From contig NC_081414.1 in the NCBI RefSeq assembly GCF_030272615.1, forward strand, positions 525,320,637-525,384,636: DNA of 64,000 bases, read 5' to 3'. The position numbers were made by a program, and so were the translations under genes. Under the pieces are notes generated by a model, which searched no databases, was not told the DNA's origin, and saw only the letters and a program-made list of their open reading frames with translations. This DNA is from Cryptomeria japonica (lineage: Eukaryota > Streptophyta > Pinopsida > Cupressales > Cupressaceae). Of the stretch, positions 11,284 to 22,147 are shown one piece after another; position 1 is the stretch's first letter; each line of letters starts with the position of its first letter.

Positions 11284-11927
11284 TGTAAGGAAGATAAGTA
11301 GTGGAACAAGTTCCTACACTAACCTTGAGAGGAGGGTAATGCTAAAAAATTTTATAAATCATCACAAAAATTATAGAAAATAGAAATAGACATAATAACA
11401 TCCAAACCATAACACAATGATTTACGTGGGGAAATCCCTTTCGGAAGAAAATCCCACACTCCAAAAGCCGCCCAATATATTATTCAGCAATACAAAAAAA
11501 TTACAATATACTTGCAGAGAAATCTCTTCACATGAGTACCACTAATTAGAGATTAAGAGGTAACTCAATAGCCATAAGACTGTTACACACAACCTCTATC
11601 TCATGCATCTCATATATAGGAGATACAATACAAGAAACTGTCAAATGGTATTACAAAACCATGGGCTAAAACCACCCAGTAAGGTGTAGCCAAACTTATC
11701 TCCCTTATAGATTCCCTATGATGTGTTCAAACACACATCAACTCCTGTCCCTCCTTTTACAACTCATTTATGTGTCTAATGTATTTTATATTTCCTATTT
11801 TAGGAGTACAAACTTCCAGAGGCCATAACTTCAGAACCGTGTGTCCTATTGACAAACTGTTTGAAGCACCAAAAAGCTCGTGAAGTTCTCTATTATCTTG
11901 TAAGCCACTATGCCTCTTATGCCCACT
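11284..11927 (-). mobile_element. Element K: LTR fragment beside the 11270 primer site
   Basis: Starts TGTAAGGAAG directly beyond the primer-binding site. It contains an ACGTGGGGAAATCCC segment near 11424, typical of the R-U5 side of plant copia LTRs. No second LTR copy occurs in the window, so the outer end is not defined; it may stop anywhere up to the repeat at 11928. Confidence 0.4.
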
Positions 11928-12198
11928 TTTCAAGGCATTTAGGGGCCTCTAAAGTACTCAAAATTAAATTTAAACCTTTCATTGCACCCCTCCAAAATGG
12001 AAAATTTAATATCTTCAAACCCAGTTGTGATATTGCGACATAACTTTATCATAATGCTTATCTAGCCAACTTGAAGCTTCAGAGAGAATTTTGCACTATT
12101 TTGTGCTCAAACGAAAACTTACTATAAATAGTAACCTCATGTAAATGCAAGGATGAGACACCATTTTTCCCAACATTTTTCAATCTTTCAATCAAGGG
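11928..12198 (-). repeat. Repeat R, copy 1 (3' internal region of element D)
   Basis: About 270-280 bp that recurs at 13699-13981 at high similarity. Both share CTCCAAAATGGAAAATTTAA and CTATAAATAGTA. Each copy lies downstream, in minus sense, of the same short coding segment of element D. In copy 2 it directly abuts the element D LTR. It is therefore the 3' part of the D internal region. Confidence 0.65.
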
Positions 12199-12475
12199 GA
12201 TTCCTAATAAACCTAGTTACTGATTCATCCACATCATGAGAAGTATGAGGAGAATGGTGATAAGTGATGTCATTTTTTATGTTAGAGGAAGCATCAACAT
12301 TGACATGAAATAAGCTATCTAAATGAGGTTCCATATTTTTAGTGTTTAAACCTTGGGAATATTTAAGTCTACAACTTCTTCTCACTGAAATATTGTATGT
12401 AGGACTAAGGGTAACAAAACTCATGCACAAATGAACATAAATTGGATGCAAAGATTGAAAACTATGATTAAGCAA
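12188..12475 (-). pseudogene. Internal ORF of element D, left copy (internally deleted)
   Basis: A 95-codon minus-strand frame downstream of the D primer site. Its right-hand homologue at about 42241-42490 shares NVDASS, NDITYHH, PHTSHDV and ESVTR. Relative to the copy interrupted by element B, the left copy lacks about 75 bp just before the shared segment that precedes repeat R. That fits an internal deletion which changed the ending. I do not recognise a domain; no RT, integrase or zinc knuckle is visible. Confidence 0.45.
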
Positions 12476-12605
12476 TGCAATTATTTATAGAAATTGTTGA
12501 TTAACCAATCATTTAAAAAATGTGAATTATGATATCAGATATTAGATGCATCTAAATCTAAACATAACATGTCATAATAATCAGATCTGAAAACACAATT
12601 GAAAG

Positions 12606-12620
12606 AAGTCGGGTTTGCCA
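12606..12620 (-). promoter_or_regulatory. Primer-binding site of element D, left copy
   Basis: AAGTCGGGTTTGCCA precedes an LTR start TG at 12624. It corresponds to 42656-42670 in the right copy and resembles the primer site of element C. Confidence 0.55.
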
Positions 12621-12623
12621 AAG

Positions 12624-13698
12624 TGTAATGGTATAAAAATTAGAGTTTCACAAGTTATTCTTTGTAAACTAGGAAATAACCTAACTTGCACATCCAAAAC
12701 ATTAAAAGGGGGTGAATACAATAGATCCAACCTCAATTATATTAGGAAGAGGGTTGAATGTTGATTGAAGCCTTGTTCCCCTTTTGTTTGAGTTCAAATT
12801 GCAATTGAAATTATAAAGTTGAATTTAGGGTAAGTAATTAAGAATTTGGAGTAAAATGTTGAAACAAAATACTACAAATATCCAACAGAGCCAAATAGGG
12901 ATTTGGGTAGAAGAAGATATTTAGAATCTATGCCTAATAGTTTCAATTGTTTTTTTGAGACCAAGTAGTAGATATTCACTTTGGTCCTCCAAATTTTACT
13001 CCATTGAAAGTTGAACCTGTTTGTGCTCGACAACTCTTATGGAATATATGAGTACAACTCCTGAGGCAATTCCATGGACATAGAAAGAGGGAATAAAGTG
13101 TTGTGGATAGGGGTTTGCCTATGATCAAACCCTAGTTTAGGAATTAACCTTGAAATTGAAAAGATAATTGTAATGGAAAATTATAGCAACATACTTTCTT
13201 TTTGAGGAAAATGTTGGATCTAAAATGAAATGCTTGTAATTGAAATATATACCTTGATGAAGCTTATTTGGATCCTCATGTAAGGGTTTTAGGATATCTT
13301 GTAGAATGTCTTCATATAAAGTTAGTTATGGATAACATCTTGAATGCTTGTACTTGACTTGACTTATTCTCTGATGCTTGATGAATGCTTGGTTACTTGC
13401 TCACTTTGCTAGAGTGTAATTGGGATCTTGATTTTACTTAGGAAATTGCCTAGATTTCAAATGAGAGGGGTACCTCCTTTTATACTTGACTGCCAAAAAA
13501 TTAATTGAATTTTTAGAGTAGGTTGACACAGGATCAAATTTCTCACTCGCTTCATGTGACCATTATGATGACCAAATTTTAATCCTGAATGAGAGTACCA
13601 CGGTGCCCAGACACCCTGGTACTGAGAATCAAGACTCAAATTCGGGGAGAAGGTAGGGAAGATGGTGAAATTGCAAGTTTGTAGGTGGTGTGAGTATC
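12624..13698 (-). repeat. Middle LTR of element D
   Basis: Starts TGTAATGGTATAAAAATTAG and is collinear with the right LTR (42674-45505 minus element F) to about 13695. It lacks the last ~90 bp of that LTR, including the terminal GATGCTACA, and then joins repeat R. On one side it has a primer site and internal ORF. On the other side it has the 3' internal region of a second unit. It therefore acts as a shared middle LTR in a tandem LTR-internal-LTR-internal arrangement. It also carries an uninterrupted version of the site that element F entered (about 13108-13135). Confidence 0.65.
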
Positions 13699-13981
13699 AC
13701 GCCCACTATTCAAGGTGTTTCGGGGACTCTAAAGTCCTCAAAACTAAATTTAAACCTTTCATTGCACCCCTCCAAAATGGAAAATTTAATATCTTCAAAA
13801 CTAGATGTGATCTTACATCGTAACTTACTGGAACATTTATGTATCCAACTAGAAGTTTCAGGGAGAATTTCACACCATTTTGTACTCAAATGAAAACTTA
13901 CTATAAATAGTAAGCTCATGTAAATGCAAGGTTGAGACACCATTTTTCCCAACATACTTCAATCTTTCAATCAAGGGGATT
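13699..13981 (-). repeat. Repeat R, copy 2 (3' internal region of element D)
   Basis: Second copy of the repeat at 11928-12198. Copies diverge beyond the shared CAATCAAGGGGATT. The minus-strand frame upstream (13982-14035) continues the coding segment interrupted by element B. Confidence 0.7.
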
Positions 13982-14035
13982 GCCTCACTGTCTAGGTATC
14001 ATTGGCCCATCCATTGTTGAAGATTCTCAAATTCA

Positions 14036-14040
14036 TTATC
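14036..14040. repeat. Candidate target-site duplication of element B, left copy
   Basis: TTATC here matches TTATC at 42241-42245, directly after the right LTR. On the left, nine bases separate it from the TGTTGG of the LTR, so the LTR may extend to 14041. Removing B with one TTATC leaves the element D minus-strand frame in phase across the junction, which supports this boundary. Confidence 0.6.
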
Positions 14041-15020
14041 AATATTCTTTGTTGGTCTCAATTTGTGATTGCTTTGTTTCCTCTCTAAGACCTCAAGCCT
14101 CTGTTCACACAAGGAGAGAACAACAAGAATAGAAACACAGGACAACAATTAACAAGGTTTACAAAGAAACCTCCTACATTTCAAGCTTAACAGAGATTAG
14201 GCAGCAATACCCTTCTATGATTACTTTCTCAAAACTTTAATAGGCGATTTACAGAAAACAAATGCAAATTTCTACAAACCTTATCACTTTATTGCAACCA
14301 AACAAAAATGAAAGATTCATTTTCATTATAATGGATCACCAAGAATGTCAAGAACACTAGCAAGTCATACTAGTGCCTTATTCAAGCCTCAGAGTCATTA
14401 AACATCAAATGAAAATTTGACAGTAGAAATTCACACACATATCATCACTTTGATTTACTGAATCTATATATGCCTGACATATATAAACTCTCAACCTATG
14501 CTAGACCTAGTCATCAAATTCATGTAAATTTACTAATTATCAATGAAAAGGAAATAAGTATATTTAATTTTCCTCCTAGAGGAAAAAACCTAAGACATTC
14601 ACATAATTTGCCTTGCAAATCGTTTATCTAAACAATCCTAGATTATTTAGTCAAAATGATAACCAGCATATAGACACAAAGACAACATAGATCTGGGCTC
14701 AAAAAATGTTATGATTGTATATTAATATTCCCTCATCAAAGTTTTACATAGACACAAAATGATCCTCTAAAATGCCAAAACAAAAGCCTGATCATATTTT
14801 GCCAGAGATTCAGTACAAAATTCTTGTGATCCCCTTTCTAGGTAGTCCTGGTATCCATTTATAAAAATTGGATGCAACAAGCTTCAGACTTCCCTAGAAG
14901 AATATTCTTATCCTAACCATAATTCCCCCCAAAATTTATATTGATTACAATTGAAGTAGGAGCATAACTAACTAGTTATCTAGCTGGGAAACAGCCAACT
15001 AACTTCTCAATATTTGAAGG

Positions 15021-18000
15021 TCAGGTGCCAGGTGTCTTTAATTCTTCAAAATTCCAGTTACCCAAAAAATATTTGTTATAAGAACTAACCACTTTAGGTC
15101 GCCTGTGAACTGCCACATCCTGGAGCATCGGTGGGATCTTCCTATGATTATGTTCTTTCACAACATATTTTCTTTGCCATACTTTGAATGTATCATCATC
15201 AGGCCAAGAGAAACTAATAATTTTCTTCTTCAGCTTGTTCAAACTTTTCCATGTTTCCCTTAATTGTTTAACTTCCTTCTCCAAAAAGCCAAAATGTGAT
15301 TTTATGTTTTCAATCTCTTCAATGGTTTGAATAAATAATGAAGTATCATCTACATTTATAATATTGTTTATTCTCTGAGACAACTTATGACCTAACTCGC
15401 CAAGCCATACTTCTTTATCTTTCAATTTACTGATACTAACAAAACCTCCAGGAAACAATTCAAAATTTTGATTTGCATATTCTTTTCAGTACAAGTTTTC
15501 CCTACTTTCTATGTTGACTTTTTCCACTACAAACCTAGACAAACCTTTTACTAATTCATAAGTAGGTTTGATAGTGGTATCAACACCTACTTCTTCCTAG
15601 GCTAAAGAATATATGGACTCTAAATCCACCTCTTTGGCTGTCCATTTATCCAAAATTGGCTCCAAAATAGCCTTATCTTCTTTCAAAGAATCCAAAAGAG
15701 TCAATATTCTTTTCATATTTATAAAAACAATTGTTGCTCCAACAATATCAGTAAATTTCAAAATGGTACCCCTGATCTTCTCCTCATATTTGCTTGCAAA
15801 AATTGCTTGAGCCTCCTTCAATTTCTCTATCTCATCTTGAATGTTCTCAGCTGATTGGAAACTAGGAGTCATGGGAGAAGCAGGGAATTCAACAATTGGG
15901 CTGGAAGGAGGGGGCTTAGCAGGAGAAGAAGCAATCATCAGTTGGGAAGACTCACCTTTTTGATGTTGTCCTTCCAATTTACTTTTTAGCTCTGCAATAG
16001 TGCTTTTTTAGAAGCTATTTCAAGATTTTCTTCATTAGAAGCCTTTAGGACTTCCTCTAATTTTACTTGGAGTTTATCTTTCTCCTTGGCCTCCTTTTCA
16101 GCCACTGCCATGCCAAATTTACCAGACTCTAAGGTCATGCTAGCAGCTTCTACTACCCCTGTATCGCTGACTCTCTTTACAATCATGCCCCCTAAGTAAT
16201 CAGATTCTAAGGAATATCTCCTTCTTTTATTTTCATCTCTCTTAAGTGACCACATTACAAGGGTTGCATGGTCATTACTGTAAATTATTCTTTCTAAAGG
16301 TTTAGTCTCCTTCCTTACTACATCAAAAACTATTGCATCGACTATATCCCATTTTGGGAGAATTAGCACTCCAATGCTTGCAATCAATTGTCTCCCTTCC
16401 TCAAGGGTAATTGCTTCAAACTCTCTTAGCATTTCCTACTTTATTTATGCTTCAACAATAGATGCATCCTTATGGGGTTGTTCAACTTTTCTCTTTTCAC
16501 ATGTTTCCTTAAACTGCCCCATATGCTTTCTCCAAATAAATTGTAGAAAGGCTCCTGTCTTTACAAATCTGTTATTAGCCAAAAATTCATCACTAGCCTA
16601 CTTAATGACAGGATCTAGTTCTCTACCTACAAATTCTTCAACAGTCAGGTCCAATTTGGCACATGTTGGCTCTTCTGCCATCCCTTCCTGCAATTCTCCG
16701 TATGTACATGCAATCTCCCTTAAACTTCCTAGTTGCAGTAATTGCTCAGCAACTACCTACTCATCACCTATAAATAATGGGGATTGAGAAGGATAATATA
16801 AGGATACATTTGATTGTGCCTCCTTTTCAACCTCTACCTCTTTGGGGAAGCTTGTGACTTAGGAGCATCCTCCACTGGCCTCTTTCCCTTTGATGTAGAA
16901 GGTTCATCCCTCCTACGCATCACCACATTATACCCTAGTTTCTTATACATTACATACTCTCCAGGGGGAATGACCTTAGCAAAAATGGGCTTAGTCAAGA
17001 CAAGCTTGGCTTTCTCAGGATCTACCTTTATTACAACATCCTTTTTCTCATTCAGAGTTTGCATTGCATCTTCAAAATAATCTATCAAAATTTAATCTTT
17101 TCCTCAAAGGGGTGAAATCTTTTCAATGGATCATAATTCTTGTCAAAATATTGGACAAAATCAAGGGTCTTCTTGTATACCAACCATTTTTCCTTTCTTA
17201 CTTCCTACTCAGCCAAATTAAATTCATTTCTTATTAAATCTGCAGGGAAGTGAAATTGATGAGCTATGCCTCCAGATCTGACTTTCTTCCTAAACATGCC
17301 ATTGAAGAAGTCTTCAGGGTCTGCAAACCTACCAACTATCGTTGACAACCTGTATGGCTGAAGGAACTTCTCAAAATGTAGCCAACCACCTTTGGTGACT
17401 ACAAACTCATGTGCCATGGTGACTATTGGGAAGATTATCCCTCTTCCTTGATTTGTTAGCTCTGCTTCTTGTAGGCCTCCAATCTGCCTCATAATATTAG
17501 CAATTCCAATCTTTAAAGGGACCTGATATGAGAGAAAATATGGGGTTCCCCTGAAACCATATACTCTAAAAATAGTGGAAGCAGGATATAAGATTATGTC
17601 ACCCCAATTGTGCACAATCTTGATGCTCTCTACAAACTCCTTAGGTCTAATGAATTCAAGGAGAACCTTTGGGTTCCTAAGGTTCTCTTGACATAGAAGG
17701 ATTCTAAGCTTAGATGCAAAGCATCTGCAAAACTTCAGGTAGCTAGCATCTTCTCTGTCCTAAGACAGATCTGCACTCCATAACTGAACTGGCATGTCTT
17801 CACCATCCTTTTCCCTTAGTAGGTCCATGTCTTTTGCAAAATATTCCACACCTTTAAACAAGAACATATGCATCAACATGGAATACCACCTAAAAGGTCT
17901 ATCCACCTTAGCATTAATTATCCCAATTGAACCCTCATGAATAACATCTGCAAGATAAGGTGCAAAATCATATGTCACTGCTAAGGACGGATTCAAAATT

Positions 18001-18701
18001 TGTTCCATCATAAGCATATAATGGGTGGGCATGGCATTCTCTGCATCTTCTCCAAAAAATTGACATAGAGACCAATATATACCCTTAGCCCTTAAAGTGA
18101 AGAAATTCATAGGGAAAGGCTCCATTGTGCTAAGGCCTACCAATGTTAATCCTCTTATCTTAGCAAAAAATTCCCTCAATGGTCCACTCCTAAGATGATC
18201 CTTCTGGGCATCATAAAGCTTCTTGAACATTTTAAAATCAATGGGTTCTAAATAGCTTGAGGCTTCACTTAGCCTGAATGCCCTTCTGACTTCATCATCA
18301 GTAATTTCAATTAAGGGGCCCTCTCTTACATTCCTCACAATCCTAGTGATAGGATCATAACTTTTTGCAATCTGGGTCAACAAATCAATGTCCATGAAAA
18401 CCCCAAGGACCAACAGTTTTCCAACATCTAATACTCATATATTATTTATAGGAGAAGGTGCATTCCACTTACCAAACCCTACCCTGAACAAACCTAGACC
18501 GACCATGCCTATCTAGGCATCTCTTAGTCAACACCCTTTATCATATAAACCATCATCAATCCACAAGTGGGGAGATTTGGGCACAAGTTCCTTTATCTTG
18601 GCTGCACTATTTATGGATTGAACCAATTGTTCCAAAAATTCATCACATATAGCCCTCTCTTGGTAATATATCTTTCCCTTGAATTCTCTTTGCAGTGCCA
18701 T
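15021..18701 (-). pseudogene. LTR-encoded protein of element B, left copy, unknown function
   Basis: A coding region of about 1,227 codons lies wholly inside the LTR in the element's sense orientation, from ATG at 18701-18699 to TGA at 15023-15021. Main open segments are 18413-17760, 17615-17205, 17088-16834, 16432-15986, 15977-15597 and 15458-15021, broken by stops and small indels. The N-terminal half is a globular-looking region with IEITDDEVRRAFRL and KVIPPGEYVMYKKLGY. The C-terminal half is rich in K and E and coiled-coil-like (AEKEAKEKDKL, DEIEKLKEAQAIF), with a proline/serine linker PAKPPPSSP near 15905. I recognise no gag, pol or envelope domain and no signal peptide. The right copy has different stops at several codons: after GEDMP the left keeps a Gln codon where the right has TAG, and the left has TAG at a Trp codon kept by the right. 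The ancestral frame was therefore probably open. Confidence 0.75.
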
Positions 18702-19022
18702 CTTATCAATCTAAAGCTATCCTTACTTCAATTGTTATTCAAATAACTCCTAAATTTCTAGCACCAAAAAATGTCACACAAATAGGAATTGCAAAGCATA
18801 GTCGCAGAGAAACTTACTTGTCGCCTGAGAAATCACAAAACCGCATACCTGGTCTCTACTAATCCTCTTGAATTTCAAAACAACGTCTTATGGAGGCACC
18901 TTAGCGACAACTAAGCATTAATTACCATCAATAAAGCTGCACACTTCTGTAATTAATCCTTTTTAATTTCAAATTTTTTCTCCAACAGACCAAAAGGGCT
19001 TCTTCTGAGTATTTTTCCTTTT

Positions 19023-19556
19023 AGTCGCTGATCCGCAAAGATTAAAGTTTGAGCAACTTTCTATCGTGGTCTAGCGAAAACTGCTAGATCATGCAAATTC
19101 AATGCACTCTTTAATCACTTTAGCCTACAAAGTGGGCCCATCACTGAGTCACTTGTCTGCTCTTTGTCGCTGACCCATGATGAGTAAAGGTCGAGCATCT
19201 TCTCATCACAGTCTAGAGACAACCGTCGATTTCCCTTGGACTTGTCAACCTTTTAACACACCTGGGCCACCCACATTGGTCAGGCCCACCATTCAGTCGC
19301 TAGTCTGTGATGAGTAAAGGACGAGCAACTCTCAATCGTGGTCTAGCAACAACCGTTGTATCATGAGCTAACCGTTCGATCCTTAAGGTCCATTGTTACT
19401 TAGCCATCAGCCCTAAACCATCTGCATTAACTGTCTACATTAATTGTCTACATTAACTACCTGACCAGCCTCGCCGCTAGTGGCTTGTCACTGGGTCGCA
19501 ATGAATATTCAACGTGCAACTTCCTATTGTGGTATCACGACAACCGTTAGATCAAA
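19023..19556 (-). repeat. Degenerate ~70-bp repeats in the U3 of the left LTR of element B
   Basis: Four divergent copies start near 19023, 19168, 19295 and 19489. Each runs from GTCGCTG or GTCACTG through ATGAGTAAAGG-like and CGAGCA-like blocks to a GTCTAGCGACAACCGTTAGATCA-like block with variation. Spacing is irregular. The array is repeated in the right LTR (41356-41886). It lies between the LTR start and the LTR-encoded frame, so it is a candidate promoter or enhancer array. CAACCGTT resembles a plant MYB-binding core, which is inference. Confidence 0.6.
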
Positions 19557-19906
19557 AGAAACTTATCTAGCCTTTAAGAACCTGATGCGGACATAGGGGA
19601 AAAGCTTAGGACTTTAGGAAAATGTAAAACATTTCAAATTTAATTAAAACCTGCCCAATCCTAGAACTCAAAATGGCCCCTTTCGACGACACGGTGACCC
19701 TTCCACTTAAGTGAAAAAAGCAACAGGCAAATAGAAGTGATTTGGAAATAATGCGACACAAAGGTTTATACTTTAAATGATTTTGAAGTTATAAAACCCT
19801 AAACCCTTAGAAAACATGGACTTGCAAACAGGGATCAATCCAAAATTTGAAAACTTTTTAAGGATATCAAGAAGGACTTCCAACATCATTGAAAACACTG
19901 ATAACA

Positions 19907-20086
19907 GTGGCTCTGACTTGGGATGGTTGGATGCGAGACCAACGCAAGAACCTAGCAAAAAACTCTGGAACACAAACCAAAACAAAACACTAATTAAAGC
20001 AAACATAATATATACAGCTACTATGCATGGACAAAAATGAGTCATGAGAAGTAATACTTCAGGAATTGTCCATGCACTGGAAATTC
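19907..20086 (-). other. 3' untranslated region of element B
   Basis: About 180 bp between the integrase stop (20087-20089) and the left LTR. I could not see the purine-rich tract expected beside the LTR, so that site is either diverged or not where I place it. Confidence 0.5.
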
Positions 20087-20431
20087 TTATACTTCACCAT
20101 TCATTCTTTGTAGAAAATATGAATCTTTTCTATTAACATCAAAGACAATCAAAGGGCCTATCCATAGTGATTCAAATTTCTTATGCTTACCCTTGTCCTA
20201 TTCTCTACCATTCCATTGAAGAACCATATCACCTATTTGGAACTTTCTGGTTGTAGTTCTTTTATCAAAGAGATATTTTGACTGCAATTGAATTTTCAAA
20301 TTTCTTTTATGAGCTATAGTTCTCATTTCTTCCAATTCTAACAATTGGATCATTCTGTCCTCCATGGGTTCTGACAATTCCAACTCTTCAGCTTGCAAGA
20401 ACTTGTATACAGGGAGAAGATTGTTTACAGG
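20087..20431 (-). pseudogene. Integrase C-terminal part of element B, separated by nested insertions
   Basis: This is the C-terminal stretch of the gypsy integrase, with NLLPVYKFLQ, FQIGDMVLQW and IGPLIVFDV-like segments. It ends in TAA at 20089-20087 and has one in-frame stop near 20197. Its other half is at 29530-30428. The ACAGG at 20427-20431 is the TSD of element E and matches 29530-29534, which shows the two halves were once joined. In the family this region follows the integrase core and binds DNA. Confidence 0.85.
20427..20431. repeat. Target-site duplication of element E, left copy
   Basis: ACAGG here and at 29530-29534, exact. It lies inside the integrase frame of element B. Confidence 0.85.
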
Positions 20432-20458
20432 TGTAGACACCTAAAATTGTCATGTCTA

Positions 20459-20463
20459 ATTAA
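20459..20463. repeat. Target-site duplication of element C, left copy
   Basis: ATTAA here and at 28777-28781, exact. Confidence 0.9.
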
Positions 20464-22132
20464 TGTGTGGGGGAAAAAGTGACACTAAGCAAACATGCCC
20501 TAATCTCACTTTCAACCACACACTTGTGGAATATGAAAGAGCCTAGAGGTATCACACAATTGGCTACTTCTTCTTGTGGAAGAGAGAGCCACGGGCTACC
20601 TATTAGGATTTCTATTCCTTTGTTGCAATTGAAAGATGAAATGATGCAAGTTCAATCCCTAACCCCAAAGTGCAAGTATGAACTAATAACAAGATTGCAG
20701 AATTGAACTTAAACAATGGAAAGCTGTAAACACAAGGACAAGGGAAGAATGAAAATGCATACCTAGTGTTAAAATCTGACTGAAAATGTTCGGGACAGGG
20801 GCGCGAGCGCCACTGTCCTGATTCTGCCCCTGAAACTGCTCCGAAAACTGTTGTTTTGCACTCTGGAAAAGCTGTCAAAAATGCTGAAAATGCTGTCTGT
20901 CAAGAGGAACAGGGTGCCCAACGCCCCTGTCCCAGGGACCAGGGCGCCCAACGTCCCTGTCCTAGCAGGACCAGGGCGCCCCATGCCCCTCTCCTGGTCT
21001 TTTGCTCTGAGATTTGGTGGGAAGGTCGGTCTCAGTCTGCTTCTTCCGGATCTGCAACTTGCGGCATCGTCTGAATTCCGAAACCTGCACTTATATCTGA
21101 AAAGGTGTTTGGGCGGCTATATAGGGTTTTGCCTTAGTCAAACCCCCGCTTCGGTGATTTCCACCTCCATGAATAGCCAAGTTGTATTGTAAAATGTATT
21201 GTGTGTGCAGACCTAGTGTGTGTGCAAGGTCCTTAAATGCAAGAAAGCAAACTAGAGCAACCTAGAAAGTAAACCCTAATTGCTTGTAAATGATAATGTA
21301 AGTGCTCTAAATCAAGATGCAAAGTGATCTAAAGCATGAATAAAGGATATATTGAAGCTTATGCAAAGACATGAAAACAATATGAAATCATACCCAACCC
21401 TTAAGGGAGGAGTACAAGCCAATCTTCAGTCGGTAATCTCCTATTGTTCTTCAATGTCTTCCAAGCCCTAAATGGATGAAGTTGATGAATGCTTGATGGA
21501 TGGATGTTGAATGTTATTGAAGTCTTTAAAGATCTGCTCTTTCGCTGCATATGAGGTCCTCCAAAGCCAAAATTCCGATCCTTTCAAATGAAGAAAGAGA
21601 GCTCTTAAGTAGGAAACCCTAGGTCATAATTTCATCTTTTGGCCAACCTAGAGATTGAATCTCCCGCCAATTTCTTGGGGTTAAGCTTTATTTTATGATT
21701 GGATCGCGCTCCTAAAATTTCGAGAAAAATGTCCGGGACCATGTTGCACTCCGAGCGCCATGGTCCCGACAACTTTTCGCCAAATTTTCAGGGCCGTCGG
21801 ATATGATGATTTTAGAGAGAATCCCGAAGTTACAGGTGATTTCGAGATGTTTTGACCCCCGAAATCAAGCCCCCAAGTTCAAAATAGGACCTAATTAGGG
21901 TTTTTGATTAAATGATGTATTGGAAGAATAAAATGAAAGGGGCACACTTTAATGAAAGGGCCCAACTTTATGGTGTGGAAGATGATGAAATAAGACCTTA
22001 GACCTAATTAATTTAATTAATTAAGTGCTAAAGGGGAAATGAAATGCAAAATGCAAAATGCGCCAAGGCGGGTGCTAAACTAGGTGTGAAATTGTACCAC
22101 CCTAGCAAGTGCGTACAATTTATGACGCTACA
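20464..22132 (-). repeat. 3' LTR of element C
   Basis: Starts TGTGTGGGGG and ends GACGCTACA, 1669 bp, the same length as 27108-28776. Contains GC-rich self-complementary repeats at 20789-21000 and a further hairpin near 21731-21768. Confidence 0.92.
20789..21000. repeat. GC-rich repeats and hairpins in the element C LTR
   Basis: Three consecutive ~30-bp units, starting near 20907, 20937 and 20969, follow the plan GGACCAGGGCGCCCAACG then CCCCTGTCC. Each is partly self-complementary. A fourth related segment near 20794-20820 can pair GGACAG...GCGC with GCGCC...CTGTCC. These stand out against an AT-rich LTR and are kept in the other LTR at about 27435-27643. Confidence 0.7.
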
Positions 22133-22147
22133 TTTAGCCCCCACTTT
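22133..22147 (-). promoter_or_regulatory. Polypurine tract of element C
   Basis: TTTAGCCCCCACTTT directly beside the 3' LTR reads as a purine-rich AGTGGGGGCTAAA on the minus strand, the expected plus-strand primer. Confidence 0.7.

Larger units (their letters stand above)
14050..19906 (-). repeat. 3' LTR of element B (5.86 kb, contains a coding region)
   Basis: Starts TGTTGG and ends ATAACA, or possibly CCAACA at 19885. It is collinear with 36381-42240 over its whole length at roughly 93-95% identity by eye. In minus sense it holds a presumed U3 with degenerate repeats (19023-19556) and a coding region at 18701-15021. About 0.97 kb of leader-like sequence (14050-15020) follows. An LTR this long is exceptional but not unique among Tat-type plant elements. 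Confidence 0.85.

Noticed and set aside
20612-21192. Overlapping short frames on both strands in the LTR of element C (also 27256-27781)
   Set aside because: They arise from the GC-rich repeat block, which is free of stops in several frames. They overlap each other on opposite strands and have repetitive Pro/Gly/Arg-rich translations.
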